Shown here: piece after piece, positions 17,729 to 26,757 of the stretch
Numbering within the stretch: position 1 is the first letter of the stretch
Layout of the letters: every line of letters starts with the position of its first letter
Source: Aeromicrobium sp. Root344
Lineage (GTDB): Bacteria; Actinomycetota; Actinomycetes; Propionibacteriales; Nocardioidaceae
Length of the DNA: 64,000 nt
NCBI RefSeq assembly: GCF_001425755.1
Contig: NZ_LMDH01000001.1
Location: forward strand, 2,533,625-2,597,624
Direction: 5' to 3'
Translations under genes and position numbers: made by a program
The notes under the pieces: model-generated
What the model was told of the DNA's origin: nothing
Seen by the model: only the letters and a program-made list of their open reading frames with translations
The model's database searches: none

Positions 17729-18756
17729 ACACTATGTGGGGTATTCACAATGATGCTCTTGGAGCTGAATTGGTCGAGAAGAGTTTTGTGTCCATCGGGT
17801 GGGAAGAGATTCCGGACCTGCGCACGATTGGGGGTGACCGATCTCTGTTGAAGGACGTCGTGCGGCGGACGTACCCACACATCAAGCCGGGGGCCGTTCC
17901 TGTTTGGGCAGGAACCCTCTATCGATTCGGCTTTGAGATGCAAAAGGGTGATCTCATTGTCGCGCCCTACAGGCCGGATAGCACTCTGAACTTTGGGTTA
18001 GTAGACGGTGACTATCAGTATCGCTCGGACGTCTCAAGGCATCCTCACCGCAGGAAGGTTCGGTGGCTTAGAACGGGTGTGGCGCGCGGACTCTTCCCGC
18101 AAGCTGCCCTCTACGAGATCGGATCAGCCGTGACGCTGTTCCAGGTGCGCAAGCACGCAGACATATTTCGGCAGTTCCTAGAGACGTCATCGGAAGAGGT
18201 CTTCGAGAAGGCGACCACCCCGTCGATAGTTCCTGAAGACGACTCGTCGACTACCGTCGAAGACGAGCCCAACGCTGATCGGATCGAGCAACACACCCGC
18301 GATTTCATAGTGGGCGTGCTACTACGCGAGTTGTCGCACGAGGAGTTCGAGCACTTCACTGCTGATCTTCTTCGAAGTATGGGCTACCAGGCTCGAGTCA
18401 CCGCTTTCAGCGCCGACGGGGGTGTCGATGTCATCGCACACAAGGATCCTCTTGGCCTCGAGCCACCCTTAATCAAGGTGCAGTGCAAACACTCGACCAG
18501 TACTCAGAGCCGGCCTGATGTCCAGCGGCTGATTGGCACACTTTCAAGTGGCGAGGTGGGCTTGTTCGTGACGCTCGGCACGTTCAGCAAGGACGCCGTT
18601 GACTTGGAAAGAGAAAGGCAGAATCTGCGTCTGTTCGGCGGCGCAGATATTACTCGTTTGACCCTCCAGAACTACGATCAACTCCCAGCCCGGTGGAGAC
18701 AGCTCCTGCCGCTTCGCCCTCTGCTCGTAGTGGACCGACCTCCGGAGTCGCAATGA
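17725..18756 (+). CDS. Mrr-type restriction endonuclease with N-terminal EVE/PUA-like domain
   Basis: A 343-residue protein inside the type I operon. The start at 17725 is set by the ATGA overlap with hsdS. Residues 1-150 (MWGIHNDALG..., VWAGTLYRFGFEMQKGDLIVAPYR) look like a PUA/EVE-type beta barrel, a fold that often reads modified bases; this is a structural guess. An acidic linker covers about 165-190. Residues 200-320 are an Mrr catalytic domain: E209 region EEFEHFTADLLRSMGY, D235 in GGVDVIAH and the catalytic Q253-C-K255. Mrr proteins are type IV enzymes that cut modified DNA. Coupling to hsdS and hsdM suggests it is made with the complex, either as a modification-dependent arm or as a guard against foreign methylation. 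Confidence 0.88.
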   Translation: MNTMWGIHNDALGAELVEKSFVSIGWEEIPDLRTIGGDRSLLKDVVRRTYPHIKPGAVPVWAGTLYRFGFEMQKGDLIVAPYRPDSTLNFGLVDGDYQYRSDVSRHPHRRKVRWLRTGVARGLFPQAALYEIGSAVTLFQVRKHADIFRQFLETSSEEVFEKATTPSIVPEDDSSTTVEDEPNADRIEQHTRDFIVGVLLRELSHEEFEHFTADLLRSMGYQARVTAFSADGGVDVIAHKDPLGLEPPLIKVQCKHSTSTQSRPDVQRLIGTLSSGEVGLFVTLGTFSKDAVDLERERQNLRLFGGADITRLTLQNYDQLPARWRQLLPLRPLLVVDRPPESQ

Positions 18757-20225
18757 CCAGCATGGCCTCACCTGACTCCCGACGCTTGGTCGACAAGCTC
18801 TGGTCGTACTGCAACGTGCTGCGCGATGACGGCGTCGGGGTCATCGAGTACACGGAGCAACTCACCTACCTGCTGTTCTTGAAGATGGCGCACGAGCGGG
18901 CCAGCAGGAAGCTGAACCCGCAGCAGATCGTCCCGGCCGAGTACTCGTGGCAGAAGCTCCTTGACTCCGAGGGCACCGAGCTCGAGGTCGCCTACAGCGA
19001 GATCCTCGTGGGGCTCGCGCAGCAGCCCGGCACGCTCGGGACAATCTTCCGTAAGGCGCAGAACCGGATCCAAGATCCCGCGAAGCTGAAGCGGCTGATT
19101 GTGGACCTGATCGACCAAGAGAACTGGTCGGCCTCCGGCACTGACCTCAAAGGCGACGCCTATGAAGAACTCCTGTCCAAAGGCGCGTCCGACAAGGGCT
19201 CGGGTGCTGGTCAGTACTTCACACCGCGCGACCTGATTGCCGGCATCGTCGATGTGATCGACGCCAGGCCTGACGACACGGTCGTCGACCCAGCTTGCGG
19301 CACCGGCGGATTCCTGCTCGTAGCTTACGAACACGCCGCACGCGACGCCGAATCACTCACGCCAACACTGCGCGCACACCTGAGCGACGGCTTCGCGACT
19401 GGGTTCGAACTGGTCGACGGGACAGCTCGACTCGCCGCGATGAACCTACTGCTGCACGGTATCGGGAGCGCCGATGGGGACTCGCTGATCAAGGTCCGCG
19501 ACGCGCTCATCGCTGATCCTGGTGAACGTTGGTCGGTGGTGCTGTCCAACCCGCCTTTCGGGACCTCGTCCAGCGTCCCGGTGGAGCGACAGGACTTCGT
19601 CGCCACTACCTCCAACAAGCAGCTCAACTTCGTCCAACATATCATGACGATCCTCGACATCAACGGTCGCGCGGCCGTCGTGCTTCCCGACAACGTGCTA
19701 TTCGAAGGGGGTGCTGGCGAGACGCTGCGCCGCAAGTTGCTGGCCGACTACGACCTGCATACGATGCTGCGGCTGCCGACCGGCATCTTCTACGCCCAGG
19801 GTGTGAAGGCGAACGTTCTGTTCTTCGACAAGAAGCCGGCGTCCGAGCGGCCGTGGACGTCGAAGCTGTGGGTCTACGACCTGCGCACCAACCAGCACTT
19901 CACGCTCAAGCAAAACCCTTTGCGACGCCGTCACCTCGATGAGTTCGTGGAGGTCTATCTGCCCAACAAGGCTCGCGACGAGCGCGTTGAGTCGGAGCGC
20001 TGGAAGTCGTTTTCTTACGACGAGCTGATCGCGCGCGACAAGGTCAACCTCGACATCACCTGGCTTCGCGATGAGACGCTCGAAGACGTCGACAACCTGC
20101 CGGCGCCCGAGATTATTGCTCGCGAGATCGTCGAGGACCTAACTGCCGCGCTCGTCGAGTTCGAAGCCGTAGCGTCCGCACTGGAGAGTCGGGTGCAAAG
20201 CGACACGAGTGCCGGGACCGAGTGA
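18753..20225 (+). CDS. hsdM: type I DNA adenine methyltransferase subunit
   Basis: A 490-residue N6-adenine methylase of the gamma class. The order is an N-terminal HsdM helical domain (about 8-125), GQYFTP at 153-158, the SAM-binding motif DPACGTGG at 179-186 and the catalytic NPPF at 266-269. It methylates the site chosen by HsdS and protects host DNA. The ATG at 18753 overlaps the Mrr-type stop (ATGA). Placing hsdM last, behind hsdR, means the nuclease subunit is translated first, which is unusual for a system that must protect the host on arrival. The end of the element follows 175 bp later. Confidence 0.95.
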   Translation: MTSMASPDSRRLVDKLWSYCNVLRDDGVGVIEYTEQLTYLLFLKMAHERASRKLNPQQIVPAEYSWQKLLDSEGTELEVAYSEILVGLAQQPGTLGTIFRKAQNRIQDPAKLKRLIVDLIDQENWSASGTDLKGDAYEELLSKGASDKGSGAGQYFTPRDLIAGIVDVIDARPDDTVVDPACGTGGFLLVAYEHAARDAESLTPTLRAHLSDGFATGFELVDGTARLAAMNLLLHGIGSADGDSLIKVRDALIADPGERWSVVLSNPPFGTSSSVPVERQDFVATTSNKQLNFVQHIMTILDINGRAAVVLPDNVLFEGGAGETLRRKLLADYDLHTMLRLPTGIFYAQGVKANVLFFDKKPASERPWTSKLWVYDLRTNQHFTLKQNPLRRRHLDEFVEVYLPNKARDERVESERWKSFSYDELIARDKVNLDITWLRDETLEDVDNLPAPEIIAREIVEDLTAALVEFEAVASALESRVQSDTSAGTE

Positions 20226-20400
20226 TGATCTGTCGGGCAGAGTGTCCTCGGCCGATCACCCAGCGGTCCGCAAACAGTCCGCAAGAAGTTCGAAAACAGT
20301 CGAATTTGACCAACATTGACAAACTGATGAAGGGCGACGTTTCCGCAGGTCAGAGGCACTTTTCAACCGTTTCCAGTAGGAGCCAAAAACCCCAACTTCT
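20226..20400 (+). repeat. right-end arm-type repeats of the element
   Basis: Between hsdM and the right core. The block at 20263-20284 is identical to 2440-2461 and carries two GTCCGCAA copies; 20338-20357 matches 2407-2426 with one difference. A looser pair, AGTTCGAA and AGTCGAA, lies at about 20287-20304. No gene is present from here to 20537, a gap of about 310 bp that holds only these repeats, the core and the leader of the next gene. Confidence 0.7.
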
Positions 20401-20423
20401 GTTCCGCTTCAACGTCTGAATCG
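20401..20423 (+). repeat. attR core
   Basis: Second copy of the 23-bp ychF end. Here it is not in frame with any gene, as expected of the junction that held the native gene end before insertion or that the element brought with it. It marks the return to chromosomal sequence. Confidence 0.88.
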
Positions 20424-20537
20424 CTGCGCAACCGCAGGACCCGACCGCAGGGCATGTTCTCGGCGATGCCAGTGAGAAAGCATGTTTGTGTGCTTCCATG
20501 AGGTCGAGGTGGAGGGACTCACCGAGAGGATCTCCAC

Positions 20538-21059
20538 ATGAAGCTGCTTCGTATCGGCACGGCCGCCGTGGCAGGCATGGCGTGTGCCTTCGCGCTCACC
20601 GCCCCGGCTGACGCCGCCCGGCCTCCGTCACACCCCGGCGGCAAGCCCCCTGGAGCCGGCCCGGCGTCGCAGTGCACGCGCGGCGGCTATGCCAACTATC
20701 AGACGACGAGCGGCGCCCGGTTCGCCACCGCTACCGAGTGCACCAAGTACGTCGCGGGTGGTGGAGTCCTCGTCCCCGTGCCGGTCGGATTCGTCAGCGT
20801 GACGCTGCAAGCCACGCCGAACCCGGACTTCTGCAAGGTGTTGATCTCGGGTCAGGGCTTCACGCCATTGACCACGTACGACGCCGAGATCCTGTGGACC
20901 GACCGGCTAGGTAGCCAGGGCTACATCGGCAACTACGCAACCACTGATGCTGCAGGCTCGTTCATCGACAATGACACGTACATCTACACGGCACCGGGAG
21001 AGAACCTGACGGTGACGGTCGGTGGCGTCACGTCGGCGCCGGTGCCGGAGCAGTGCTGA
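20538..21059 (+). CDS. hypothetical secreted protein
   Basis: A 173-residue protein with a Sec signal peptide (MKLLRIGTAAVAGMACAFALTAPADAA, cleavage after about residue 27). A Pro/Gly-rich segment follows, then a Cys-containing domain with C47, C68, C99 and a final Cys that could form two disulphides; the second half reads as a beta-sandwich (VSVTLQATPNPDFCKVLISGQGF). No enzymatic motif is visible. It was the natural neighbour of ychF before the element inserted. A strong hairpin lies just after its stop. Confidence 0.75.
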   Translation: MKLLRIGTAAVAGMACAFALTAPADAARPPSHPGGKPPGAGPASQCTRGGYANYQTTSGARFATATECTKYVAGGGVLVPVPVGFVSVTLQATPNPDFCKVLISGQGFTPLTTYDAEILWTDRLGSQGYIGNYATTDAAGSFIDNDTYIYTAPGENLTVTVGGVTSAPVPEQC

Positions 21060-21086
21060 GTCGCAAGTAGGACGCAGGGTGGTGCA

Positions 21087-21118
21087 GGGGCCGGCGGTGG
21101 AGGAAGACCGCCGGCCCC
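21087..21118. terminator. bidirectional terminator hairpin
   Basis: A 12-bp perfect stem GGGGCCGGCGGT / ACCGCCGGCCCC with an 8-base loop, between the convergent secreted-protein gene and the large glycoside hydrolase gene. It lacks a long T tract on either side, as is common in high-GC actinobacteria, but the stem and position support termination for both. Confidence 0.75.
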
Positions 21119-21127
21119 AGCTCGGTG

Positions 21128-24100
21128 TCAGCGCCGCGACGTCAAGGACGCCTTGTCGTCGAGCGGCGTGACGCGGATGCGGTCGATGTTCGGTGCGAAC
21201 TTCGAGCGCAACGGCTCTTCGTAGAGATCCGACGCGTACGTCTTGCCGTCGAAGTTCGGCAGCTCCTCGGACGAGAACCGGATCGTGTTCTTCCCCTTGA
21301 CCAACGTCACCGGGAACGACAGCTCCCAGAAATTGTTCTGGTGGAAGCTGTGCGGGAACCACACCCGCTGCAGCGTGCCGCCGTTGACCTTCACGTCGGC
21401 GTGCCGGGCGAGCGGGTCGGGGTTGTAGTGGGTCGCGGGGGACTGCTCCGGGTTGGAGTAGCGCACCGTGACCATGTCGACGCCGGCCTTGGCAGCCGTG
21501 ACCTTGAACGTCAGGGTGTTCCCGTTGCCGGGAGCACCGCCGATCCCGGTCACGGCCTTGCCGCCGCTCGCGAGCGAGAACGTGTCGGCCTTGGCCGTGC
21601 CGGCGATGGTCGCCGCTTCGGCCTCGTACGACGTCGTCGGCAGCGTGCCCTTCGACGGACGTACGCCCAGGCTGTCGACCGCGAGCGATCCTTCGTGCCC
21701 CGTGACGACGATCTTGTTGATCCCGCCGCGCAGGAACACCTTGGCCGCCGGGACCGGCCCGGTCACCGTGGCAAGCGTCTTGCCGTTGACGCTCCACCGG
21801 GCCGAGCCGTGTCCGGCAGCCTTGAGGCTGAGGGTCGACTCGCCGTCCTTGGCCGAGTAGACCCAGAACGTCGCGGAGCCCTGCTTGCCCAGCGGCACCA
21901 CGCCCGAACCCGAGACGTGCGTGCGGTTGTAGACCGGCTTGGCGCCCTTGAGCACGGCGTTCTCAGCTTGGTAGACCGACGTCCTCGCCGCCGGGTTGGC
22001 CAGCGAGAGGTCCATCTTGTCGATGATCGCGTCGCCCTTGGTCGACTTGCTGCCGTCGAGGCTCTTGGCCGCCAGCGAGATCACATGGTCGCCTGCGGTC
22101 AGCTTCACCGTGGTGTCGCTGTGGTCCCAGACGCTCCACTTGTAGCCCAGCGGGAGGAACATCTCCTGCTCGGCCGCGCCGTCGACATTGAGGAACACGT
22201 TGGTCGGTCCTTGCTCGGCGACCAGGTCGTACGTGTTGAGCGAGTCGGCGAAGACGCTGAGGTCGTACGTGCCGGCCTTCGGCACCGAGACCTTGAAGCT
22301 GAGCACGCCGTCGGAGCCCGTCCGCAGGCCGCCGATGTCGTACCCGCCGGAGGTGTAGAACTTGCTCACGTCGTTCGGCGAGCCCTCGGGACCGTTCTTG
22401 CTGTAGCCCCCTCCGGTGTACGTCGCGTCCTCGGCCTCGTACGTCTTCTGCCAGAGCTTCGGCGCCTTGGACGGTGAGGTGGTGTCCTTGCCCGGCGTCA
22501 GGATGACCTGGTAGGCCGACGACTCCTTGAGCGCGGGCAGCTTGCCCTCGCCGAAGTCGAGCGCGACCGTGCCGCCCTTGACGGACGCGTCGTACTCGGC
22601 GACGGTCGCCGGCTGTGGCGAGTCACCCAGCTGTCCGGTCCATGGGATCTCCTGGACCAGGACGTGCGCCTTGTTGCCGAACTTCTTGGCGTCGACGTGG
22701 TCGAACTCGACCGCGCTCTTGCCCGACGCGCCGCCGAGGATCGCCCGGGCCTGGCTCTTCGCCGGGTCGTACGTCGCGACGCCCTGCAGCGTGTAGTTGG
22801 CGTTGGGTCGCGGCGGGTTCACGGCGACCGTGTGGCCCGTCATGTTGCCGTAGGCGTTGAGCAGCCACCACTGGCCGTTGCCGCGATTGGCCTGGACGGC
22901 GGAGTCGCTGAGGTTGCCGTCGATGTTCCAGTACGCGATGTCGGCATCGACCTTGGAGTCCTCGATCGCCGAGACCCACTGAATCATCTGACCGGGCACC
23001 GACGTGTGGTAGTTGAAGGCGTACTCGTCGATGTTGATCGGCAGCTTCTTGCCGGCGTACGCCGTGCCGTCGAACGCGGCGGCCTCCCAGGTGCGGTACT
23101 TCGCGACGTTGCTGCGGATGCTCGCGGGATTGCTGAGCTCGTGCCACGTCATGACGTCCGGGACGGTCTTGGCCGCGACGACGTGCTTGAGGTAGCCCTG
23201 GATCTGCGTGTAGAGCACGCTCGTGTTGGGGCCCGCGATCCTGGCGTCGGGCATCTTGCCCTTGATCAGGGCGTACACGTCGTCCCAGGCCTTGAAGTAG
23301 TCCGTGGGGTCGTCGAGCCAGCTGACCTTGTCGTAGCTCCAGTCGCCGGTGCCGAACATGTTGCCCTCGGGCTCGTTGAACGGCACGAACACCACGTGCT
23401 TCTGGTACGCCTTGGGCAGCGTCAGTACCTGGTCGACCTGGGTGGCGATCTTGGCCTTGAAGTCGTCCAGCTTGGCCTCAGGGGTGTCGCCGGGCCACTG
23501 GTACGGGAACCCGCGATAGATGTCGGTCATGTAGATGTAGGTGTCGCCGCCGGAGCTGTCGGCGAGGGGCTTCACGACGTCGAGCGCGTCCGCGCCCGGG
23601 TGCTGCTGGCCGTCCTGCGCCTTGGTCGCGACCGTGCGCAGGCGCATGCCCTCGAGCAGGTTGCTGGTGGGCACGCCCGCGCCGTACACGCCGTAGAGGG
23701 TGCCGGAGGCGCCGCCGTGGAACGCGCCGGTGTTCTTGCTGAGGTCGACCGTGAGCTGGTTGGGCTTGGTGACGGTGACCTCGGCCGTGATGTCCTGGCC
23801 GCCCGCGCTGCCGTGCACCGTGAACGTGCCCAGGGCCGCGTACTTCGCCGGGTCGACGTCGTCCCACGTGGTCGGCACGTTGCGGTCGAACCCGTCGCTG
23901 TACGTCGCACGGATGTTGGCCGGCAGGCTCGGCGCCTCGCCGATGTTGGTGCGGACGTCGAACGACGTGTCGGCCAGCTTGGTCAGGGTCGGCGGGGTGT
24001 CGACGAGCTGTGCGACCTGGTCGGCCGGCAGCGACGTGTCGTAGACCTGGAAGTCGTCGACGGCACCGCTGAACAGCGGATCGGCGCCGAACTGCGACTT

Positions 24101-24790
24101 GCCGATGTAGCCGCCACGCGTCGCGGAGCTGTTGAGCAGCTGTGCCGCCGTGACGTCGGTCGCCGCCTGGTCGACGTACGCGCCGTCGAGGTAGAGCGAG
24201 ATGCGGTGCTTGGCCGTGTCGAGGGTGACCGTCACGGTCTTCCATGCGTCAGAGGGCAGCGCGGCATAGCCGGTCGTGTAGGACTCGTCGCCCGGCGGCG
24301 CGGCCTTGACGGCGGCACGCAGGTTGCCGTCGCCGTTGGTCGGCGCGGCGAACAGGTAGTGGCTGGTGTCCTGGCCGATGTCGAAGATGCGCTGCCACGA
24401 GCCGCCGGAGCCGTCCCACTTCACGCGGGCGGAGACCGTGAGGTCGGTGGCGCCGTCCAGCAGGTTCTTGGGCAGGTCGACGTACGCGCCGGTCGAGCTC
24501 TGCGAACCACCCGGCAGGTCGAGGGCCGAGTCGCCGGCCTCGGCACCCGGTACGGCCGACGCGGTCGCCTTGTTGACGACCGTGGCGTCGTGGCTGTGAC
24601 CGCTGCGGTCGACGACCGTCCCGGTGGTGGCCGGGTCGCCGTCGAAGTCGTAGTGGGCGAGGAGATGCGCCGGATCCGGTTCGGCCGACGCCAGCGTGGC
24701 GTGAGCCGGTGCCGAGCCCAGGGTCATGGCGGCGAGCGCGCCTGCGGCGGTCACCGCGATTCCCCGTGCCCCCCGATTGAGATGTTTCAT
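21128..24790 (-). CDS. large secreted multidomain glycoside hydrolase (clan GH-A type)
   Basis: A 1220-residue secreted enzyme. A signal peptide (about 1-31, ending SAPAHA) is followed by a laminin-G/concanavalin domain (about 42-252), a bacterial Ig-like domain (about 283-341) and a (beta/alpha)8 catalytic domain (about 345-690). Candidate acid/base E473 is in VPFNEPEG and candidate nucleophile E589 in NIDEYAF, 116 residues apart, as in clan GH-A; GH39-like is my best guess. Three carbohydrate-binding modules of CBM6/CBM35 type fill the C-terminus, each opening with a YxAE(D/N/A)A motif. The ATG at 24790 has GGAG 5 bases upstream and lies 2 bp after the GH127 stop. It is the last gene of the sugar operon and would attack the polymer outside the cell. 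Confidence 0.85.
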   Translation of the reverse strand: MKHLNRGARGIAVTAAGALAAMTLGSAPAHATLASAEPDPAHLLAHYDFDGDPATTGTVVDRSGHSHDATVVNKATASAVPGAEAGDSALDLPGGSQSSTGAYVDLPKNLLDGATDLTVSARVKWDGSGGSWQRIFDIGQDTSHYLFAAPTNGDGNLRAAVKAAPPGDESYTTGYAALPSDAWKTVTVTLDTAKHRISLYLDGAYVDQAATDVTAAQLLNSSATRGGYIGKSQFGADPLFSGAVDDFQVYDTSLPADQVAQLVDTPPTLTKLADTSFDVRTNIGEAPSLPANIRATYSDGFDRNVPTTWDDVDPAKYAALGTFTVHGSAGGQDITAEVTVTKPNQLTVDLSKNTGAFHGGASGTLYGVYGAGVPTSNLLEGMRLRTVATKAQDGQQHPGADALDVVKPLADSSGGDTYIYMTDIYRGFPYQWPGDTPEAKLDDFKAKIATQVDQVLTLPKAYQKHVVFVPFNEPEGNMFGTGDWSYDKVSWLDDPTDYFKAWDDVYALIKGKMPDARIAGPNTSVLYTQIQGYLKHVVAAKTVPDVMTWHELSNPASIRSNVAKYRTWEAAAFDGTAYAGKKLPINIDEYAFNYHTSVPGQMIQWVSAIEDSKVDADIAYWNIDGNLSDSAVQANRGNGQWWLLNAYGNMTGHTVAVNPPRPNANYTLQGVATYDPAKSQARAILGGASGKSAVEFDHVDAKKFGNKAHVLVQEIPWTGQLGDSPQPATVAEYDASVKGGTVALDFGEGKLPALKESSAYQVILTPGKDTTSPSKAPKLWQKTYEAEDATYTGGGYSKNGPEGSPNDVSKFYTSGGYDIGGLRTGSDGVLSFKVSVPKAGTYDLSVFADSLNTYDLVAEQGPTNVFLNVDGAAEQEMFLPLGYKWSVWDHSDTTVKLTAGDHVISLAAKSLDGSKSTKGDAIIDKMDLSLANPAARTSVYQAENAVLKGAKPVYNRTHVSGSGVVPLGKQGSATFWVYSAKDGESTLSLKAAGHGSARWSVNGKTLATVTGPVPAAKVFLRGGINKIVVTGHEGSLAVDSLGVRPSKGTLPTTSYEAEAATIAGTAKADTFSLASGGKAVTGIGGAPGNGNTLTFKVTAAKAGVDMVTVRYSNPEQSPATHYNPDPLARHADVKVNGGTLQRVWFPHSFHQNNFWELSFPVTLVKGKNTIRFSSEELPNFDGKTYASDLYEEPLRSKFAPNIDRIRVTPLDDKASLTSRR

Positions 24791-24792
24791 GG

Positions 24793-26757
24793 TTACTCCA
24801 TTCCTGTTGTCAACCGTTGAAAACTGTCCGGCTCCTGGTCGCCGGCGTGGGCCGGTGTCCAGACCCGCATGGTGGAGGGCCCTCGATTGGCCCACTGGTG
24901 GTACGGCCGGAACGTCGCGACCGAGGGATCGTCGAGCGGTGCCCGGTCGACCGGGAGCTCGTCGCCGTACGGGAGCTCGCCGTCGGGCACGGTCACCTTG
25001 GTGAGCTGCACCGGCACGGTGGCGCCGCCACCCTCGGCGGCAACGACGCCCGCCGGGTCGACCGCGATGTCGTTGACCGTGACCCCGTCGGGCAGGTCGA
25101 CGTCCTCGACGGCGAGGACGAAGGGTCCGCGCTCGAGCGCGACCTGGCCCCGGACTGCGTCGATGCGTGGATCGGGATGGGTGACACGGGGCGGCATCGG
25201 CAGCTGGAGGACGTACGGGCTGCCGGCGGGTCGAGGGCCCTTGATGACGACGGCGTCACCGGTGACCTCGACCTGCTCGAGCCCGTCCGACAGCACGGCG
25301 GTGCCGCGCGCCCAGGCCGGTATCCGCAGGCTCACCGAGGTGCCGGCGTCGAGGTCGCGCAGCAGCGTCACGGACACCGACGGCTCGTACGGATATCCGG
25401 TGCGCACCTGCACGGCGACCTCCGCGCCGCCGGCGAGCTGCGCCTCGATCGTCATGTCGCCGTACTGGTGGAGGTGCAGCGCATGGTCCGACGTGCTGGC
25501 GAAGTAGAGGCCGACGTTCGCGAGTGTCCGGGCCACGTTGGTGGGGCAGCAGGACACCTCGAACCACGGCGCTCGCAGGCTCGCAAGGGCCCGGGCGCTG
25601 TGACGGTCCTCGTCCGGCACGGTCCCGGCGACCCGCTGGTGGAGCGTGTTGACGTAGAAGAACGCCTTGCCGTCGGCGCGCGGCGAGCTGATGACGTTGT
25701 TGTAGAGGGTGCGCTCGATCAGGTCGGCATGCCGGGGATCACCGGTCGCGAGGAGGAGGCGCCAGCTGAGCATGACCGATGCGATGCCGGCACACGTCTC
25801 GGCGTACGCGCGGTCGGGCGGCAGCTCGAAGTCCTCGCCGAACGCCTCGTCCTGGTGGTGCGCACCCATGCCGCCGGTCAGGTACGTCCGGCGGGCCACG
25901 GTGTGCTCCCACTGGCGACTGACCGCCTCGAGCAGCTGCTCGTCGTCATCCTCGACCGCCACGTCCACGGCGCCGGCCGCGAGGTAGAGCGCTCGTACGG
26001 CGTGACCCCGCAGGGTGTCGGCGTCACGGACCGGGACGTCGTCCTGGAAGTACGCCGCGCCGAACTCGATCTCGCCGAGCGTGCCGTGGCCGCGCCGGTC
26101 GACGAAGCAGCGGGCCAGCTCGAGCAGCTCGCCGGTCGAGCCCGTCGAGCCGGTCGAGGGGGTCGAGCCGGTCGAAGCCAGCGCCCGGTGCAGCTCGACC
26201 AGGGCCAGCTCGATCTCCGGGTGCCCGCACACGGCGTTGCGGCCGGCCGGCCCGAACTCCGCGTGGACGTGGTCGGCCAGCGTGAGCGCGACCCGCGGCA
26301 GGTCGCTCTCGATCCCGGCACGGAGCGCGGCCGCAGCGGCCTGGAACAGGTGACCGAAGCAGTAGAGCTCGTGCCCCCACTCGAGGTCGGAGTAGCGGGC
26401 TCGCTGGCCGGGATGCCCGAACGCCGTGTGGAGATAGCCGTCGTCGTCCTGGGCCGCGGCGACCCGCGCGACGAGGTCCTTGTACTGCGTCGACAGGCCG
26501 GGCTCCGGCGCCCGACGCAGCTCCCAGGCCATGGCCTCGAGCAGCTTGTAGACCTCGGAGTCGACGAACTCGACGCCGGCGTGGGCGTACGGGCCCCCTC
26601 GCGCGACCGCGTCGAAGTTGCCGGCCCAGCCGATCCGCTCCACCCAGTGCAGGCAGTGCTGGATGATCGCGCGCTGGTTGAGCTCCTGGTAGTCGCCCCA
26701 GAAGCCACCGTCGATCGTCAGCTCGTGCGGCTCGAGCGGACGCAGTGGTGTCGTCAC
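24793..26757 (-). CDS. GH127 (DUF1680) beta-L-arabinofuranosidase-like
   Basis: A 654-residue enzyme of the DUF1680/GH127 family. The catalytic zinc-thiolate centre is visible as E320-x-C322 (AYAETC) and C403-C404 (EVSCCPTN), matching Glu338, Cys340, Cys417 and Cys418 of the Bifidobacterium enzyme HypBA1, where the first of the pair is the nucleophile. It has no signal peptide, so it acts on imported oligosaccharide. The GTG at 26757 overlaps the GH31 stop (GTGA). An odd low-complexity loop, STGSTPSTGSTGSTG, at about 195-209 is encoded by tandem GGTCGAGCC-like units. Related families GH137, GH142 and GH146 share the fold, so the exact linkage is uncertain. Confidence 0.9.
   Translation of the reverse strand: MTTPLRPLEPHELTIDGGFWGDYQELNQRAIIQHCLHWVERIGWAGNFDAVARGGPYAHAGVEFVDSEVYKLLEAMAWELRRAPEPGLSTQYKDLVARVAAAQDDDGYLHTAFGHPGQRARYSDLEWGHELYCFGHLFQAAAAALRAGIESDLPRVALTLADHVHAEFGPAGRNAVCGHPEIELALVELHRALASTGSTPSTGSTGSTGELLELARCFVDRRGHGTLGEIEFGAAYFQDDVPVRDADTLRGHAVRALYLAAGAVDVAVEDDDEQLLEAVSRQWEHTVARRTYLTGGMGAHHQDEAFGEDFELPPDRAYAETCAGIASVMLSWRLLLATGDPRHADLIERTLYNNVISSPRADGKAFFYVNTLHQRVAGTVPDEDRHSARALASLRAPWFEVSCCPTNVARTLANVGLYFASTSDHALHLHQYGDMTIEAQLAGGAEVAVQVRTGYPYEPSVSVTLLRDLDAGTSVSLRIPAWARGTAVLSDGLEQVEVTGDAVVIKGPRPAGSPYVLQLPMPPRVTHPDPRIDAVRGQVALERGPFVLAVEDVDLPDGVTVNDIAVDPAGVVAAEGGGATVPVQLTKVTVPDGELPYGDELPVDRAPLDDPSVATFRPYHQWANRGPSTMRVWTPAHAGDQEPDSFQRLTTGME

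Noticed and set aside
21125..24820. Long open frames on the plus strand across the large glycoside hydrolase
   Set aside because: These are mirror frames of GC-rich coding DNA, rich in Arg, Val and Gly with no family features.
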